Assembly: GCA_902806565.1 (NCBI GenBank)
Contig: CADCXA010000066.1
Location: 930,001 to 994,000 of the forward strand
Direction: 5' to 3'
Length of the DNA: 64,000 nt
From: Hypoxylon rubiginosum
Lineage: Eukaryota; Ascomycota; Sordariomycetes; Xylariales; Hypoxylaceae
A model generated the notes under the pieces. That model saw only the letters and a list, made by a program, of their open reading frames with translations. It searched no databases and had not been told where the DNA came from. Numbering within the stretch: the first letter of the stretch is position 1; every line of letters starts with the position of its first letter. A program made the position numbers and the translations under genes. This document shows, piece after piece, positions 36,601-47,945 of the stretch.

Positions 36601-37619
36601 ATGCGTTTATCTAGTGCATTCCTGCTCTCCGGGTTTTTAACAATCCCTGGCTCTTGCTTCGCTCTCTTCACTGGTGATGATGATACTGAACGTGGGTTTT
36701 TACCATTATCCTCGATGCGATACAAGCGGGCAGCGGGGCCGCCGCATGTTGCAAGACAAGAGAGGAGATGTGGAACGGGGAAACGCACATGTAAGCTATC
36801 CTCAAATATGAAAAGGAGCGGTGAAATTCTAATGAGGGGTATTTCGAAGGCTTTGATCTCGGTTCCGTCGGTTATGATTCATGTTGCGATACGGATCAAT
36901 ATTGCTTTCTCGACTCGAGTTGGTACCCGCAGTGTTGCGGACAAGGCAGTACATGCGACTCCCCTTGCGATGCGAACTCGGTTTACTGCAATACCACAAC
37001 AGCAGAAGGTGCTTGTTGCCCAAGGCCTTGCAAATCTACCGAATATGTCTGCACGGGGTTAGCAAGCACCGCGTGCTGTGATTTCGATTCGAGGTGCATG
37101 ATAGAGGACGATGGGGCTGCATCCTGTATACCAAATAACTCAACATGCGATTCGGGCACGTATGCTTGCCCAGAGGACCAAGGTGGAGGCTGCTGCACCG
37201 ATGGGACTGTGTGTGTCCTGGGTGTAGGCGGCGCACCGTCCTGCTCAGAAGCAGCATCCCCAAGTCAAACACCTTCGTCGGCTCCCCCTGCCAGGACCGA
37301 CAATAAAGCGTTAGCAACCGGCCTCGGGGTTTCTTTGCCGGCACTATCAATAGTCGCTGGGTGCGTCGTGTTCATTTGGATACGTAATTCGAAGAGGAAG
37401 AGAGAGAGGGAGAGATTGGGTCATATTACTGGTGACAGATTTGAAAAGCCTGAACTCCCTGCAATTAGCTCCGTCGAGACCCCCGAGATCCACAGCACTG
37501 CTCTATATGAGATGCCGGTTGACATCCGCCCACAGGAGCTCTCACAATCTGTCGATGGCCTTCCACACGAGCTCCCAACATTTTCACCGAGGGACCAGCG
37601 GAGTCATGAAAATCACTAA
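36601..37619 (+). CDS. Cys-rich single-pass membrane protein with signal peptide
   Basis: Exons 36601-36790 and 36850-37619 (59-bp phase-1 intron, AAG acceptor, CTAAT branch) give 319 residues. Residues 1-21 form a signal peptide (MRLSSAFLLSGFLTIPGSCFA). The ectodomain (about 60-200) has some 25 cysteines, many as CC pairs in a repeating pattern (YDSCCDTDQYC, YPQCCGQGSTC, ACCPRPC, ACCDFDSRC, GGCCTDGTVC). A Ser/Pro linker leads to one membrane helix (about 229-250, ALSIVAGCVVFIWI) and an Arg/Lys stop-transfer segment. The cytosolic tail contains YEMP, PQEL and HELPTFSPRD. The topology is that of a cell-surface sensor or wall-linked protein common in ascomycetes; I do not recognise a named family. 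The longer frame from 36268 starts with TTG and adds only non-signal sequence. Confidence 0.72.
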
Positions 37620-38403
37620 GTCGAGCCCGAGTTTACGAGGGTTATTGTGTCGTGTTTTTTTTTTCTCCTATGGGAGCTCGTCACTCAAACGGGAAAGTAA
37701 AGGAAAGACCGCATACTGGCCCGTTTTCAAGCTAGAGAATAGGGGATAGACACGGGGAGGGGGCCTCTAGAATCGAGACACTTCACACGTCTCTCAAATA
37801 GGGGGGAATGCCCAAGAGGGAGATGGTTATGTGATACATTCCTCGAAAAAAAAGGGGGCGATATTTCGGTATATAAACTTAATCGAAAGGATCATGCTGA
37901 GCCTGATTATTGAGATTTGGTGGTGTATGTGTCTCCTGTCTCTACAGGCGGAAGAAGCTTATAGAGTCAGCAGCATTGCAGTATGGATGAGTTGATGTCT
38001 GTGACAGTCATAGTGACTTCGAAATATTAGTGTACCTGAATTCCACATTATGTTCTTTGTCCGGTAATTTCCGTAACTCGTGATGGGATAACTCACATAC
38101 GAAAGAAGCCACCAAGCTGCTTGAAGGGTGGATTAGTTGTAGGATGGGATGATAAAGCAAAGGGGAGCACTCAAATACCCCGAACTCAAGCGACATGTAA
38201 AGTGTGTTTTGGCTTGATCATTTTCTCCCAGTCACGGATTGTCTGTGCGTTGCAGAGAAAAATTTTATACATGGCAGCGGAGAGCTCCATAATACCTAGG
38301 GCCGATACACACCGTAAATATATATCCACAAAGCAGTGGAATTGGAATTGGTAAACTTAACTCGGTCGATTATAGGGATGCTCGTAGGTGCAAAGGGTTT
38401 AGC
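37620..38403. other. Intergenic region
   Basis: Nothing recognised beyond a T-rich 3' flank (37655-37668) and purine-rich patches near 37750-37860. Confidence 0.35.
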
Positions 38404-39629
38404 ATGGCGCCACTCATGTCCGAGACACCAGTGTCTGCAGCCCCTACGAGTACCTTTACGCCTGCCTTGGAACCGCCACCTGGAGTGACGTCCAACCCTG
38501 ATCACCCGGCCTCCCTTATTCATCTAGCCAACATATCTATAGGGTTATGCCTCTCCCTTGCCACAGCCTTCTTTTTCCTACGCTCCTACGTTCGTATCTT
38601 TGTTAAGCACGCATGGGCCTTTGAAGATGTTCTTACGACGACTTCCTATGCAGGCACCGTGGTCTGCTGCGGCCTCCAGTGGAACACCATGGCACATTAT
38701 GGAGGCCTACACTCCTGGGACATCACTCCAGAACAAGCCCACGAAGCATCATACTGGTTTTATGTTACCTCCATCGAGTACGGGTTTACCATTGGAATCA
38801 CGAAACTTGCGGTGCTCTGGCTCTATCGCCGCGTCTTCTCGCCTATTCGGCGGAGCATGCTCGACATTGCTATTGTCACCCTTATAGGCCTCATTGTTGG
38901 ATTCTACAGTATCACTACGTTTGTCAAGATATTCCAATGCTCTCCTCTCGAGAAGATTTGGAACAATACACTTCCGGGAAAATGTTTAGGAGTAAAATGG
39001 ATATTGAACATCAGTGGCGGTTTCAATACAGTCACCGACTACCTGATCTTGCTACTCCCTATTCAGGCAGTGCGGAACCTACAGATGGATAGGTCGAAGA
39101 AGGTTCTTGTGGTGATGGCGTTTACATTCGGTCTATGGTACGTCTTCATTTCCTTACGAGAAAGGATAGCAGCTCTCGAGGTCCTAAGAATAATACACTA
39201 ACAATTCACAGCGCACCTATATTTGCCACGCTTGGATTAGTTGTTCGACTCCAGAACAGCGGCGACCCCGACACGTCTTGGAACCAACCTAAGATCATGC
39301 TCTGCGGAGTGGCGGAACTTGCCTCTAGCACCTTATGCGTCTGCTTCCCCGAGACCGCCGCCATCTTCTGCAGACGGGCCCGCATGGCTACTGCTCCGCA
39401 CCGTCCCACCGACACCGAACTCAAGAATTGGCGCGAGTCCGAACGTCGGTCAAAGCCACGTCCGGATCCATACCATAGTCTCCTGACGGACGGTGAAGAA
39501 GAATCCATTCTGTCGCAAAGTCGGGGCAATGATGTATGCGTTACGTCTTTACAGGGCCCCCCTCGAGGGGAGCAACCAGATGAAGGCGTTATACTACAAC
39601 GAAGAGAAGTCAAAGTTGAGCGCCAGTAG
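38404..39629 (+). CDS. Fungal rhodopsin-domain (Pth11-like) integral membrane protein
   Basis: Exons 38404-39137 and 39212-39629 (74-bp phase-2 intron) give 383 residues. After a Pro/Thr-rich N-terminus there are about seven hydrophobic helices between residues 40 and 290. Family features: RSYVRIF and AWAFEDVL after helix 1, GITKLAVLWLYRRVF, IFQCSPLEKIWN, and GGFNTVTDYLILLLPIQAVRNLQM. These mark the fungal rhodopsin-like domain family found in Pth11-like receptors. The C-terminal 100 residues are hydrophilic and cytosolic. There is no CFEM domain. It is probably a plasma-membrane receptor-like protein; the ligand is unknown. Confidence 0.85.
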
Positions 39630-40574
39630 TTTTTCTATATAGAATACATTTCGCTTTTCCATGTGAAATCTTATGCTGTCTTCCTGCCGGTGGTTTTGAG
39701 CCCGTCTGTCGTTGAATCTAGATTTAAGGTGGAGGATACCTTTGAATGTTCCGATAGTAATCCAACACGCAAGACCTTACAGCTATCATCTATGCCTTAA
39801 CTCGACAGATAGTATAATCATGTTATACCTAGGGCAAACGATCGCAGTGTTGTTTCCTCTATCCTTGCGCTATTGTAGTGATAGCTTGGTAGTGAAGGCA
39901 AGTACCTAGGAGATAGACAGCCTTCAGTGCTCTTACCCCTGAATATGACAAATTACGAGCACCAAACTGTATAATAATGGTAGATAATAAGAGAGGAGCT
40001 TATTGTGAAAGGCGTAAGTCCGAGAAATGCTGACTCTTCCGACTAGGAGTATGTCTAGGTAGATAGGGCTAGTTTATAGACTCAAAAATAGCGATTAATT
40101 AGCTGTGGTAAAACCCCAACCAACTTGACCGTCTCTAGCGGGCTCCCTTGAGTAGGACTACCCGATTGGTATCGTGAAACAGCCACTGGCAGGCCAGTAT
40201 TGGTAATCAGTAGATACCTCGGGACCTAGACCATCACAATTATAAGCTGATTATTACACAGGATATCGACACAATTGAGGGTGAGAACCTTTCCGGTCGC
40301 GACAAAAGGGCAGTATTATCCCGAGCCTGTACGGACTTGGCAGGGGGCCGTAAGCACGACAGCGGCGGCGTTCGGCATACTTCCGTTCTGGGACTGGTCC
40401 TCGTACGGAGTACCCATCGAAACGTTCTAGGATCTTAGAAACAGGGCAAGCCTTATCTCACCTCGTTCATTCATTCATTATTTTATCTTACTTTCTTGCT
40501 AAATACTAGATTCTCTTTCTCGCAGCTGAAGGAATGCGACCGTCAAGATCTTGGTTAGAGAGCAGGTTGTAACT
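39630..40574. other. Intergenic region
   Basis: No gene is seen. The right end is the promoter and leader of the MFS transporter. Confidence 0.35.
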
Positions 40575-42249
40575 ATGGGCGGCGTCGTGCAGCACCGCCG
40601 CGACTCGGGCGAGACCACCGAGTCCTCTCCACTGTTGTCGACGCCTGAACGGCCCCGGCGCCCGCCGCACCGGCCGACGCTGTCCCTGACGTCAATCGCC
40701 AGCGTCCACGTCCACGTCCCCAAGGTCCACAGCGGGCGCACCGTCGTGAACCTGCTGTGCCTCATCGCCTTCGTGGTATCCTCGTCCAGCGGGTTCACGT
40801 CGATCCCCGTGATGCGCATCCTGGAGGATATCGTCTGCAGGCAGCACTACGGATTCCGGGGGGACGTCGGCGGCCCCGTCGACGAGAAGCTCTGCAAGGG
40901 CGACGCTATCCAGACTAAGGTGGCCTTCATCATGGCGATCCAGTCGAGTCTCGATGCCGCGGTCGGCTTCCTCGCCGCGTTCCCCTGGGGTCTCTTGGCT
41001 GATAGGTGCGCGTCGCGACGTTTCCCAGATGGGCAAGCAGTTTGACTAACGGCAATAGGATCGGCCGAAAGCCCGTATTTTCCATCAGTCTATGTGGGAT
41101 ACTTCTTAGTACCTTGTGGCAAATGACTGTAGTCTATTTTCATACGGCGATTCCGATACAGCTGTTGTGGCTCGGGTCTGCTGGGTTATTGATCGGTGGC
41201 GGTGTTGCGGTCCTGCTTGGAATCATACTCAGCATGATCACCGACTCGACGACCGAAGAAGAAAGGTCAGTCTCGCGCCAATGGTTCATAATCTAGACGG
41301 CTTACTCTTTTGTAGGGCCGTTGCATTCTTGCGTCTTCACGTCGCCAGCCTATGTGGAGATTTTCTGTCCCCGGCGCTGTCGTCTTTCATGATGCAAAGG
41401 GTGGGACCATGGCCGCCTGTCTGGGTTGCCGTGGCTATTATCGTAATAAGCGCCGTTGCCTTTCTTTTCGTCCCGGAGACTCTGAAGCACCAACCGCATC
41501 GAGAAGATGCTGAAGAGCGGGAGACGGATACTCCGAATCTCAAGTCGCGGATCTCGCACGTCATTAACCGGTTCAAGGACTCCTTGTCGATTCTAGCATC
41601 GCCATCTATCATCCTTCTCCTGCTAACTTGCCTCGGAGCACGCCCTGTTACGGCGACCATGCAATTTATGGCACAATTTATCTCCAAGCGATACAGCATC
41701 GAACTTGCGGAAACTGGCTACGTCCAGTCTATCTACGGAATTATTCAGGTCGTTCAGGCACTCGTTCTTTTACCATGGCTTGCGCGGTTCGTCATGAAAG
41801 ACACGACGCCCGTGAGGTTCCGCGCGGCGGATGAGCACCATCGAGACTTGTCCTTGGCACGCTGGTCATACGGAATCCTAGTAGTCGGAATCGCGGCACT
41901 TGGTCTGGCATCGACGCTCCCAGGCTTCATCTTCGGACTCGTCATCATGGGCCTCGGTTCGGGTTTCAATAGTTTGACCCGAAGCCTTATGAGTCTGTAC
42001 GTTGACCCTGAGCACCGTTCTCGGCTTTTCAGTCTCGTAGGCATGATGGAGGTCATCGGCAGCGTTTATGCTCAACCCATGCTCGCGGGACTCTTCACAC
42101 TTGGGATGAAACTCGGCGGAGGCTGGATCGGGTTGCCATATTATGTTTTATCGATCCTCGTCGCCGCTACTGCCTCTCTGTTGCTCTTTGTTAGAGTGCC
42201 TAAGGAGGTTAGAGATTCATCGATAACACAAGAGGATGGCGAGCACTAG
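40575..42249 (+). CDS. Major facilitator superfamily transporter
   Basis: Three exons: 40575-41005, 41059-41265 and 41316-42249 (introns 53 and 50 bp) give 523 residues. A hydrophilic N-terminus of about 60 residues with SSPLLSTPERP precedes about 12 membrane helices. The MFS motif-A loop between helices 2 and 3 is intact across the first splice junction (GLLADRIGRKP, about residues 139-149). VPETL at the end of helix 6 and a long charged central loop (about 260-300) complete the usual 6+6 layout. It resembles drug:H+ antiporter-like fungal transporters of broad specificity. It lies 2.4 kb before the prenyltransferase cluster, with a repeat and a HET gene between, so it may export the cluster product; that is inference. 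Confidence 0.88.
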
Positions 42250-43194
42250 AGATGGCGAGGTTAGAGGCAATAAACTAGACAATTTAACATCGAATAAAAT
42301 GGGCTACTCTATCTGTAATGTTTCTGCATAGTTTTGTTTTCCACCTTCGTAGGCTGCGATCTAGTTACGTTTTTGAAATCTTTTTCTGACGGCTGGCCAT
42401 ATCACCCAAAACTCTAAAATTTGATGACATAATCTTGAGTTATGGTCCACCCTAGTATGCGCTGTAATTCACCGTAATTATATCAAGCCTCGGCACTAAG
42501 CTCCCTGTATTTGTAGGGCATTTATAGCACTTAAGAGGGCGCGCTAAACTTGGTAAGGGTTTTGACACCTGGCTAGCCACCTAGCCTTTTACCACATTTA
42601 GAGCTTATTTCTAAGTATAATTCAATTATAATTGTTATTTATTAAGTTTAGTATGTATTTGGGTATTCGCGTAGCCGTTGCTAAGCTGTTGTTAAGCTAT
42701 TGCTGAGCCTTTGTTGAGGCATGGTTGAGGAATGAAAAATGAGAGGGCTTATGCGCACCGCCACTTGTGTGGCATCGCCGACGCCTTACCTAATTGGTGA
42801 AATTCCTCGTTAAATGACGACGTCACTGTTCCCAGCTTTATGTTTTAACCAAGCTCAGCCCCTAGGATATTAAAGGATGCGGACTCTCGATGGCAGTGGC
42901 CAGATCTACTAGCCAGCTAGCTCATCAATAGCTCAAAGCCGTCGCCTACCCCCGAGGGGAATTGAAGACTAAATCAAGAGGTAGTCTACTGACCCTGCGC
43001 ATTAGCATTTAGCTGAGGAGCTTACAAAGTAGACGACTGACGGGATCTTCTCGAGGCCTCCGAATGCTCCAGCGCTAATAGTCGGATAGTATATCAATTC
43101 ACCAGCTGCACCTCTGACTATTTTATGCAAGGTACGTTATGTATCTGACATCATTTGGGAGATTGCGCCTTTATCACCGCCATACACGTACACG
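42250..43194. other. Repeat-bearing intergenic region
   Basis: It contains MITE-like copy B and, at about 42670-42735, a run of imperfect 12-18 bp direct repeats of the type GCTAAGCTGTTGTT / GCTGAGCCTTTGTT. No gene is seen. Confidence 0.4.
42390..42535 (-). mobile_element. MITE-like repeat, copy B (inverted relative of copy A)
   Basis: Read on the minus strand, this segment matches 31857-31990. Shared blocks are ATAAATGCCCTACAAATA, CAGGGAGCTTAG, TTACAGCGCATAC, AAGATTATGTCAT and GGGTGATATGGCCAGCCGTC. Small insertions and deletions separate the blocks. The other end of the element is not recognised; the copy may be truncated or diverged. Confidence 0.55.
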
Positions 43195-44458
43195 ATGAGT
43201 CGCCCATTGTACTACTGGAAATTACTTTCATACTATCTCACCATCCCACTCGGTTTATTAGGTCTCTCTGGTTGGCGAGTATCCTTTGGGGTCTGGTGTC
43301 GCCTCACTCAAGATCGTAGGATCGCACGTATCGAGGTCCCCTTTGATGTGAGATGCATCTTTACCTGCCTATGTACTTAGATACTTTCAGAATATTTAAC
43401 TAACGCCTCCCAACATTTAGAACGACGGCGAACTAGAAGAGTACAGATATAAGCGTCTCGATGAGAATGCTATAAGGCTCCTCCAGTTAGAACCCGGCGC
43501 GTACGGCGACCCCCTCAGGGGACGTCTCATCCACGCCGACATAGTCAAGGGCCAGCGGCAATACACGGCACTGTCATACACATGGGGCAGACCTGACCCA
43601 ACGCAAAGGCATCTCCTCCGGATCGGCAATGCTTGCCTAGAGGTCTGGGACAACTTGAACACCGCCCTCCGTACCCTTAGATCTGAAGATCGACCCGTGA
43701 TGCTCTGGGTGGACGCCCTCTGTATCAATCAAAATGACACCTTGGAGAGGGAAACTCAAGTACAATTGATGACCCAGATATACAGCGGTGCCGCATCCGT
43801 CCACTCCTGGCTAGGTGAAGCTACGGCCGCTTCCGTAATCGGCATGGAAATACTCTCCTACCTCCTCGGCGACGGCCCGTTCGACGACGGAGCGCCGTGG
43901 CGCTGGCGGTTCGCGCATGAGGTCGCACAGGGCCTAGGCGACATCATCGACAGGGAGTACTTCCAGCGCATATGGATCGTGCAAGAAGCCGCCGTGGGGC
44001 GGCGCGTGACGCTGCAAGTCGGAGGCCTCAGCATAACGTGGGAAGCCGCCGATACGCGGCGGTTCCTGGCGCGCATCAAGCTCCTCGAGATCTCGCCGCT
44101 ATGGACCGCCCCGCAATCCCCGGCAATCGATTTCAGAGCGCTGCGGGAGCTGCTGGAGCAGAGCTCGACGGCGGAGGCCAAGAAGGCCGGACATGCAGCC
44201 ACGCCGACGTTGCTCGACATCGTGCATACGATGCGCCACATGCACTCGACGGACCCGCGGGACCAGATATTCGGACTGATGGGGCTGGCGGCCCCCGCGG
44301 AGGTCGCAGGGTTCGTGCCTGATTACCTGCTGAGCTGGGAGGAGACGTATAAGAAATTTTATGACCATACGTATGCTGCCGCGCTGAAGGACCCGAGCCA
44401 GACGCTAGAAGAACATGTCAAGGAAGTCTCAAGCTCGCTCCAGGTTCCTACACAATAA
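43195..44458 (+). CDS. HET-domain (heterokaryon incompatibility) protein
   Basis: Exons 43195-43347 and 43421-44458 (73-bp phase-0 intron) give 396 residues. An N-terminal hydrophobic segment (about residues 10-35) precedes the HET domain. All three HET blocks are visible: TALSYTWG (about 100-107), WVDALCINQND (147-157) with the following MTQIYSGAASVHSWLG, and a region ending FQRIWIVQEAA near residue 245. HET domains trigger cell death when unlike fungal individuals fuse, or in related self/non-self responses. There is no NACHT, ankyrin or WD repeat tail; the protein ends about 150 residues after the domain, shorter than many relatives. Exon 2 is GC-rich compared with the AT-rich repeat upstream. 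Confidence 0.9.
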
Positions 44459-44617
44459 GATAGTATAGGAATACTAAGATATGAAGGCTTACTGAAGCAT
44501 ACCAGAGGACATCCTTCTTGTTTTCAGGTTCCATCCCCTTGCCAACACCCAGCCACCCCCTTTTCAGCCTCGTGAGGCCCACTATTGCCGTCGATTGTCA
44601 TTGCAAGCAGCGCCTGC

Positions 44618-45640
44618 TCACAGAATCGCTGCGCAGCACAGGTACTCTCCCGTGAACCCAGCTATCAAAGGAACGCCGACAGTCAAAAACTGGTCGTGGA
44701 ACCAAGCTCCACAACTTTGGGGGTCGCCTAGGTCTACGTCGTATATATAGTATGACATAGCAGCGGCAACACCAGCAGTTCCAAGGTAGTAAAGGGTACC
44801 GCAGTCCAACCACACTCCGCATAGCACAAGAAGAGTAACCATACAAACGGCTAAAGTGCCTACGAGAAGCTTTGTGCTGTCCCTGAAACGTAACGCCATG
44901 CTTTTGACGCCGGCTTTCTCGTCGTCCTTGATATCCTGGTGCGCGTAGATAGTGTCGTAAATAATAGACCACAGAACGTTAACGGCGAAGAGCGCGAGTG
45001 TCGGCGCAGCGTTCGGGCCCAACGGGTCCAGATCCAGCGAGGCGACGCAAAAGAAGACGGCCCAGGCGAAGGGAAAACCGAGAACGACTTGCGGATAATG
45101 CGTTACGCGTTTCATGAGTGCGTAAACGAAGAACAGCACCACGGTGACTCCCATGTGCGATCTGCAAGACGCCGGGAAGAAGGTTAGGACGGGATAAATA
45201 GCCATCAGCTGCGCCAGAGTAAAAATGTGCGCCGAAATAGTCGAGACGGCGCCGCGAGCCACGGGTCGGTGGCGACAGCGCTCTACGCGCCTGTCGAATT
45301 CCTGGTCGACGGTATCGTTCCAGGTGCAAGCAGCGCCGCGTAACAGGATATTCAAGGGGAATAAAGTCGACGCCAGCTGCAGCAAGGTAGAGGGTTTAGG
45401 AGCAGTAGGGGCGAGGCAGGCCGCGTACATGATCCCAATTAGATATGGAAAGTAAAAGGCGTACAGGCCAGCGGGTCGGTCAATACGCATAAGCTGAGCA
45501 TAGGGGATCCAAGAAGGCGGAAGCCACGACAGGATACCTGTTGTAGGGTCTGAATACCCAGGGAGGTCGGGAAAGAAGCTGGTGCTGCTATCGTCAGCAC
45601 GCCTAGGCGTATGGAGGTTCTTGGAAGAAGCGGAAGCCAT
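44618..45640 (-). CDS. UbiA-family aromatic prenyltransferase
   Basis: An intronless 340-residue membrane enzyme that transfers a prenyl group from a diphosphate to an aromatic ring. Both Asp-rich Mg2+-diphosphate motifs are intact: NDTVDQEFD (N108, D109, D112, D116) and YDTIYAHQDIKDD (D229, D236, D239, D240). About eight to nine hydrophobic helices surround them. YAQLMRIDRPAGLYAF upstream matches the 4-hydroxybenzoate polyprenyltransferase branch (COQ2/UbiA) and its secondary-metabolism relatives. The N-terminus lacks a clear mitochondrial presequence, which argues against COQ2 itself. The gene is divergent from the P450 at 46266 with a 625-bp shared promoter. The start is the ATG at 45640; the frame extends two codons to a TTG. 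Confidence 0.92.
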   Translation of the reverse strand: MASASSKNLHTPRRADDSSTSFFPDLPGYSDPTTGILSWLPPSWIPYAQLMRIDRPAGLYAFYFPYLIGIMYAACLAPTAPKPSTLLQLASTLFPLNILLRGAACTWNDTVDQEFDRRVERCRHRPVARGAVSTISAHIFTLAQLMAIYPVLTFFPASCRSHMGVTVVLFFVYALMKRVTHYPQVVLGFPFAWAVFFCVASLDLDPLGPNAAPTLALFAVNVLWSIIYDTIYAHQDIKDDEKAGVKSMALRFRDSTKLLVGTLAVCMVTLLVLCGVWLDCGTLYYLGTAGVAAAMSYYIYDVDLGDPQSCGAWFHDQFLTVGVPLIAGFTGEYLCCAAIL

Positions 45641-46265
45641 GATCAAACTCTAGATGCTAACAGAGCTTGTGATATTGTTGAGGAAAGGGAGATTGAGTTA
45701 TTCTTGTTATAATTTAGTGAAGAGATGAAGCGTGGGATCGTTCGGGGTATGAAAAACGATAAAATCGAAGACACTCAAGACACGTAGGCGCCAAATAGGA
45801 GATTTAAGCGGCAAATAAAATCGGTTAATATACTCAAGTATCTACATTATTAGGAATACATACATGTACCTGTGGTAGGAGGTTACACCAGTAGCAAGTA
45901 CGATGACACTTTGGCCAGTACGGACTAGTTGAAAATATTGGATTGAACAATACGGCAAACTAACAGCGCTGCTAGCTGCATGTAGCTTTCAAAGGTGTCT
46001 AGTTACGAAATATATTACACATGCAGCAGGTTGTTCCCTTACATGAAGTCACCTATACCGTTGTGTTACCTCCCTACTCACCTCCTACCTAAGGTATATC
46101 GGCATTGGGTACTAGGTAGGTCCATGAAACGGCTGTATCTTAACCTAGAACTACACTTCATCCTCCTCCTAGTATGAATCTTCAATGATTAGTAGTCGAG
46201 ACGCATTTCGTACCAATTCCAGCATCATACCAGGTACCTAATAATTATTCCTGTTTACTGCCACT
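45641..46265. promoter_or_regulatory. Shared divergent promoter, prenyltransferase / P450
   Basis: A 625-bp spacer between the start codons of the UbiA prenyltransferase (-) and the P450 (+). Head-to-head arrangement with one spacer suggests co-regulation. No transcription-factor site was assigned and no coding sequence was seen. Confidence 0.5.
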
Positions 46266-47945
46266 ATGGATTCCACTGGATGCTCGTATACCACCTACTA
46301 TGGACTTGCTCTCATTTTTTTCACCATCTGCTTAGCTATTATCGAGTTATTGAGGCCTGCTCATTTGAAATGGCTCATGTTCTCAAAACGATGGAGAATG
46401 CCTCCAGGCCCGCCAGGTCAGCCAATTGTGGGAAATCTGTTGCAAATGATGGAAGCTCGCCGCGACCCCCGTTCTTTCAACGAATGGGTGAGTACAACTG
46501 CCGTCAACCAACAACGAAGCTCTGTGTCATGCCTTCTAACCCTCTCTCAGCTTGTTTCCTTGATGCCCTACGGTGAAATGGTTACGCTTCATATGGGCTC
46601 GCAGACATGGATTATGCTCAACTCAGACCGAGTCGTCTCCGAGCTCATAGCTAAGCGTGGGAAGATCACGAACGAAAGACCCCATATGCCTGTGTCTAGC
46701 GATCTCGTCAGTAATGGCAAGCGTACCGTGATTAGACAAGAAGAAGAGTGGAAAGAGGGACGCCGAGTAATGCACCAGTTGCTCAGCGGCTCGAACCTCA
46801 AAGTGTACGCCGGCATGCAAGAGCTTGAAAGCACTGATCTTTTACGCCTCTATCTCCATCAACCTGACTTATGGTTCGCACATGACTTTCGCTATTCGAC
46901 ATCGGCACTTTACAGGGTTGTTATGGGCTACCCTCTGAACAAAACGAAAGCTCAGCTCGATGATTACCAGAGGGTAACGATGGAGTTTGTGACGAGCCTC
47001 AACCGGAGCTTTGTGGATTTCTTTCCTTCGCTCAGCAAGCTCCCTTATTTTCTGCAACCATGGCGAAAGTACTGGGCTAATATGGGCTCTTTTCACCGCC
47101 ATGTCTTCCAACAGTGGTGGGACCCCATTCGAACCGCTGTAAGCGACGGTTCTGCGCCGGCTTCTTTCGTCCGTGATATCCTCCTCCACCCGGATATCAA
47201 ATTTACTGGCGATGACGAAGAGGCTATGTATTTGGCTACATCTGTCATGGCAGCAGGTGGAGACAATACTCGTATGACTATCAATACGTTCATTATGGCT
47301 ATGATATCGAAGCCCGGAGCCCGGAAGCGTGCTCAGGCAGAAGTCGACCGAGTTTGCACCCATGGCGAATCTCTTAGGCTTCCCCAGATGACTGATCTAC
47401 CAGAGATGCCATATATAGCAGCTATGATCAAAGAGACTATACGTTGGCGACCGACTGTTCCTATCATCCCTCCTCACCAGCTTACACAAAATCTCGAATT
47501 TGATGGATACCGCATTCCTGCCGGCACCAGTTTCTTAGTCAATTCCATCGCGTTATCGAATGAATTTGATAATTCGGATGAATTCCAACCTGAAAGATGG
47601 ATTGATGGTTCAGAAGTCAACGCAACTGCCAACTTCTGGGGATTCGGCGGAGGCCGTCGTATATGCGTAGGCTGGAAAGTAGCCCAACAGGCCCTATTTA
47701 TCGCATTCGCCCGTTTGATATACTGTTTCGATTTGACTCCAGTTCGTATCCCCTTCACATTGTGATCGTGGATAACGGTCTACTGACTAAACGTTCTTTA
47801 GAATGAGCCCATCGACGATAGGAAACTTAACCACCAGACTCTCCGTGAGCCATTCCCTGTCAAGGCTACAGTTCGTAGTGCCCAACATGCAATTCTCATC
47901 GAGAATGAAGCATCCAAGTATGAGGCATTATTCTCTACATTTTAA
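46266..47945 (+). CDS. Cytochrome P450 monooxygenase, secondary-metabolism type
   Basis: Exons 46266-46487, 46551-47741 and 47802-47945 give 518 residues. Intron 1 is 63 bp and happens to be open in frame, but its GTGAGT and CAG ends and the P450 pattern around it show it is spliced. An N-terminal membrane anchor (about 10-30) and a PPGPPG hinge place it on the ER. The I-helix AGGDNTR is at about 309-315, the K-helix ETIR at 369-372, PERW at about 421 and the heme loop FGGGRRICVG at 439-448, with the heme ligand Cys446. It resembles fungal P450s of natural-product clusters. Its divergent partner is the aromatic prenyltransferase, so oxidation of a prenylated phenol is a reasonable guess. Confidence 0.92.

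Noticed and set aside
36268..37062. 264-codon frame overlapping the Cys-rich gene
   Set aside because: Starts at a TTG and reads through the intron into the wrong frame; the signal peptide ATG is at 36601.
44618..45640. COQ2 (ubiquinone prenyltransferase) as identity of the UbiA protein
   Set aside because: No clear mitochondrial presequence and a clustered, divergently paired context; kept as an alternative, to be settled by phylogeny.
46488..46550. Reading through the first P450 intron
   Set aside because: The 63-bp segment is open in frame but has GTGAGT/CAG ends, and its removal gives the normal P450 spacing.
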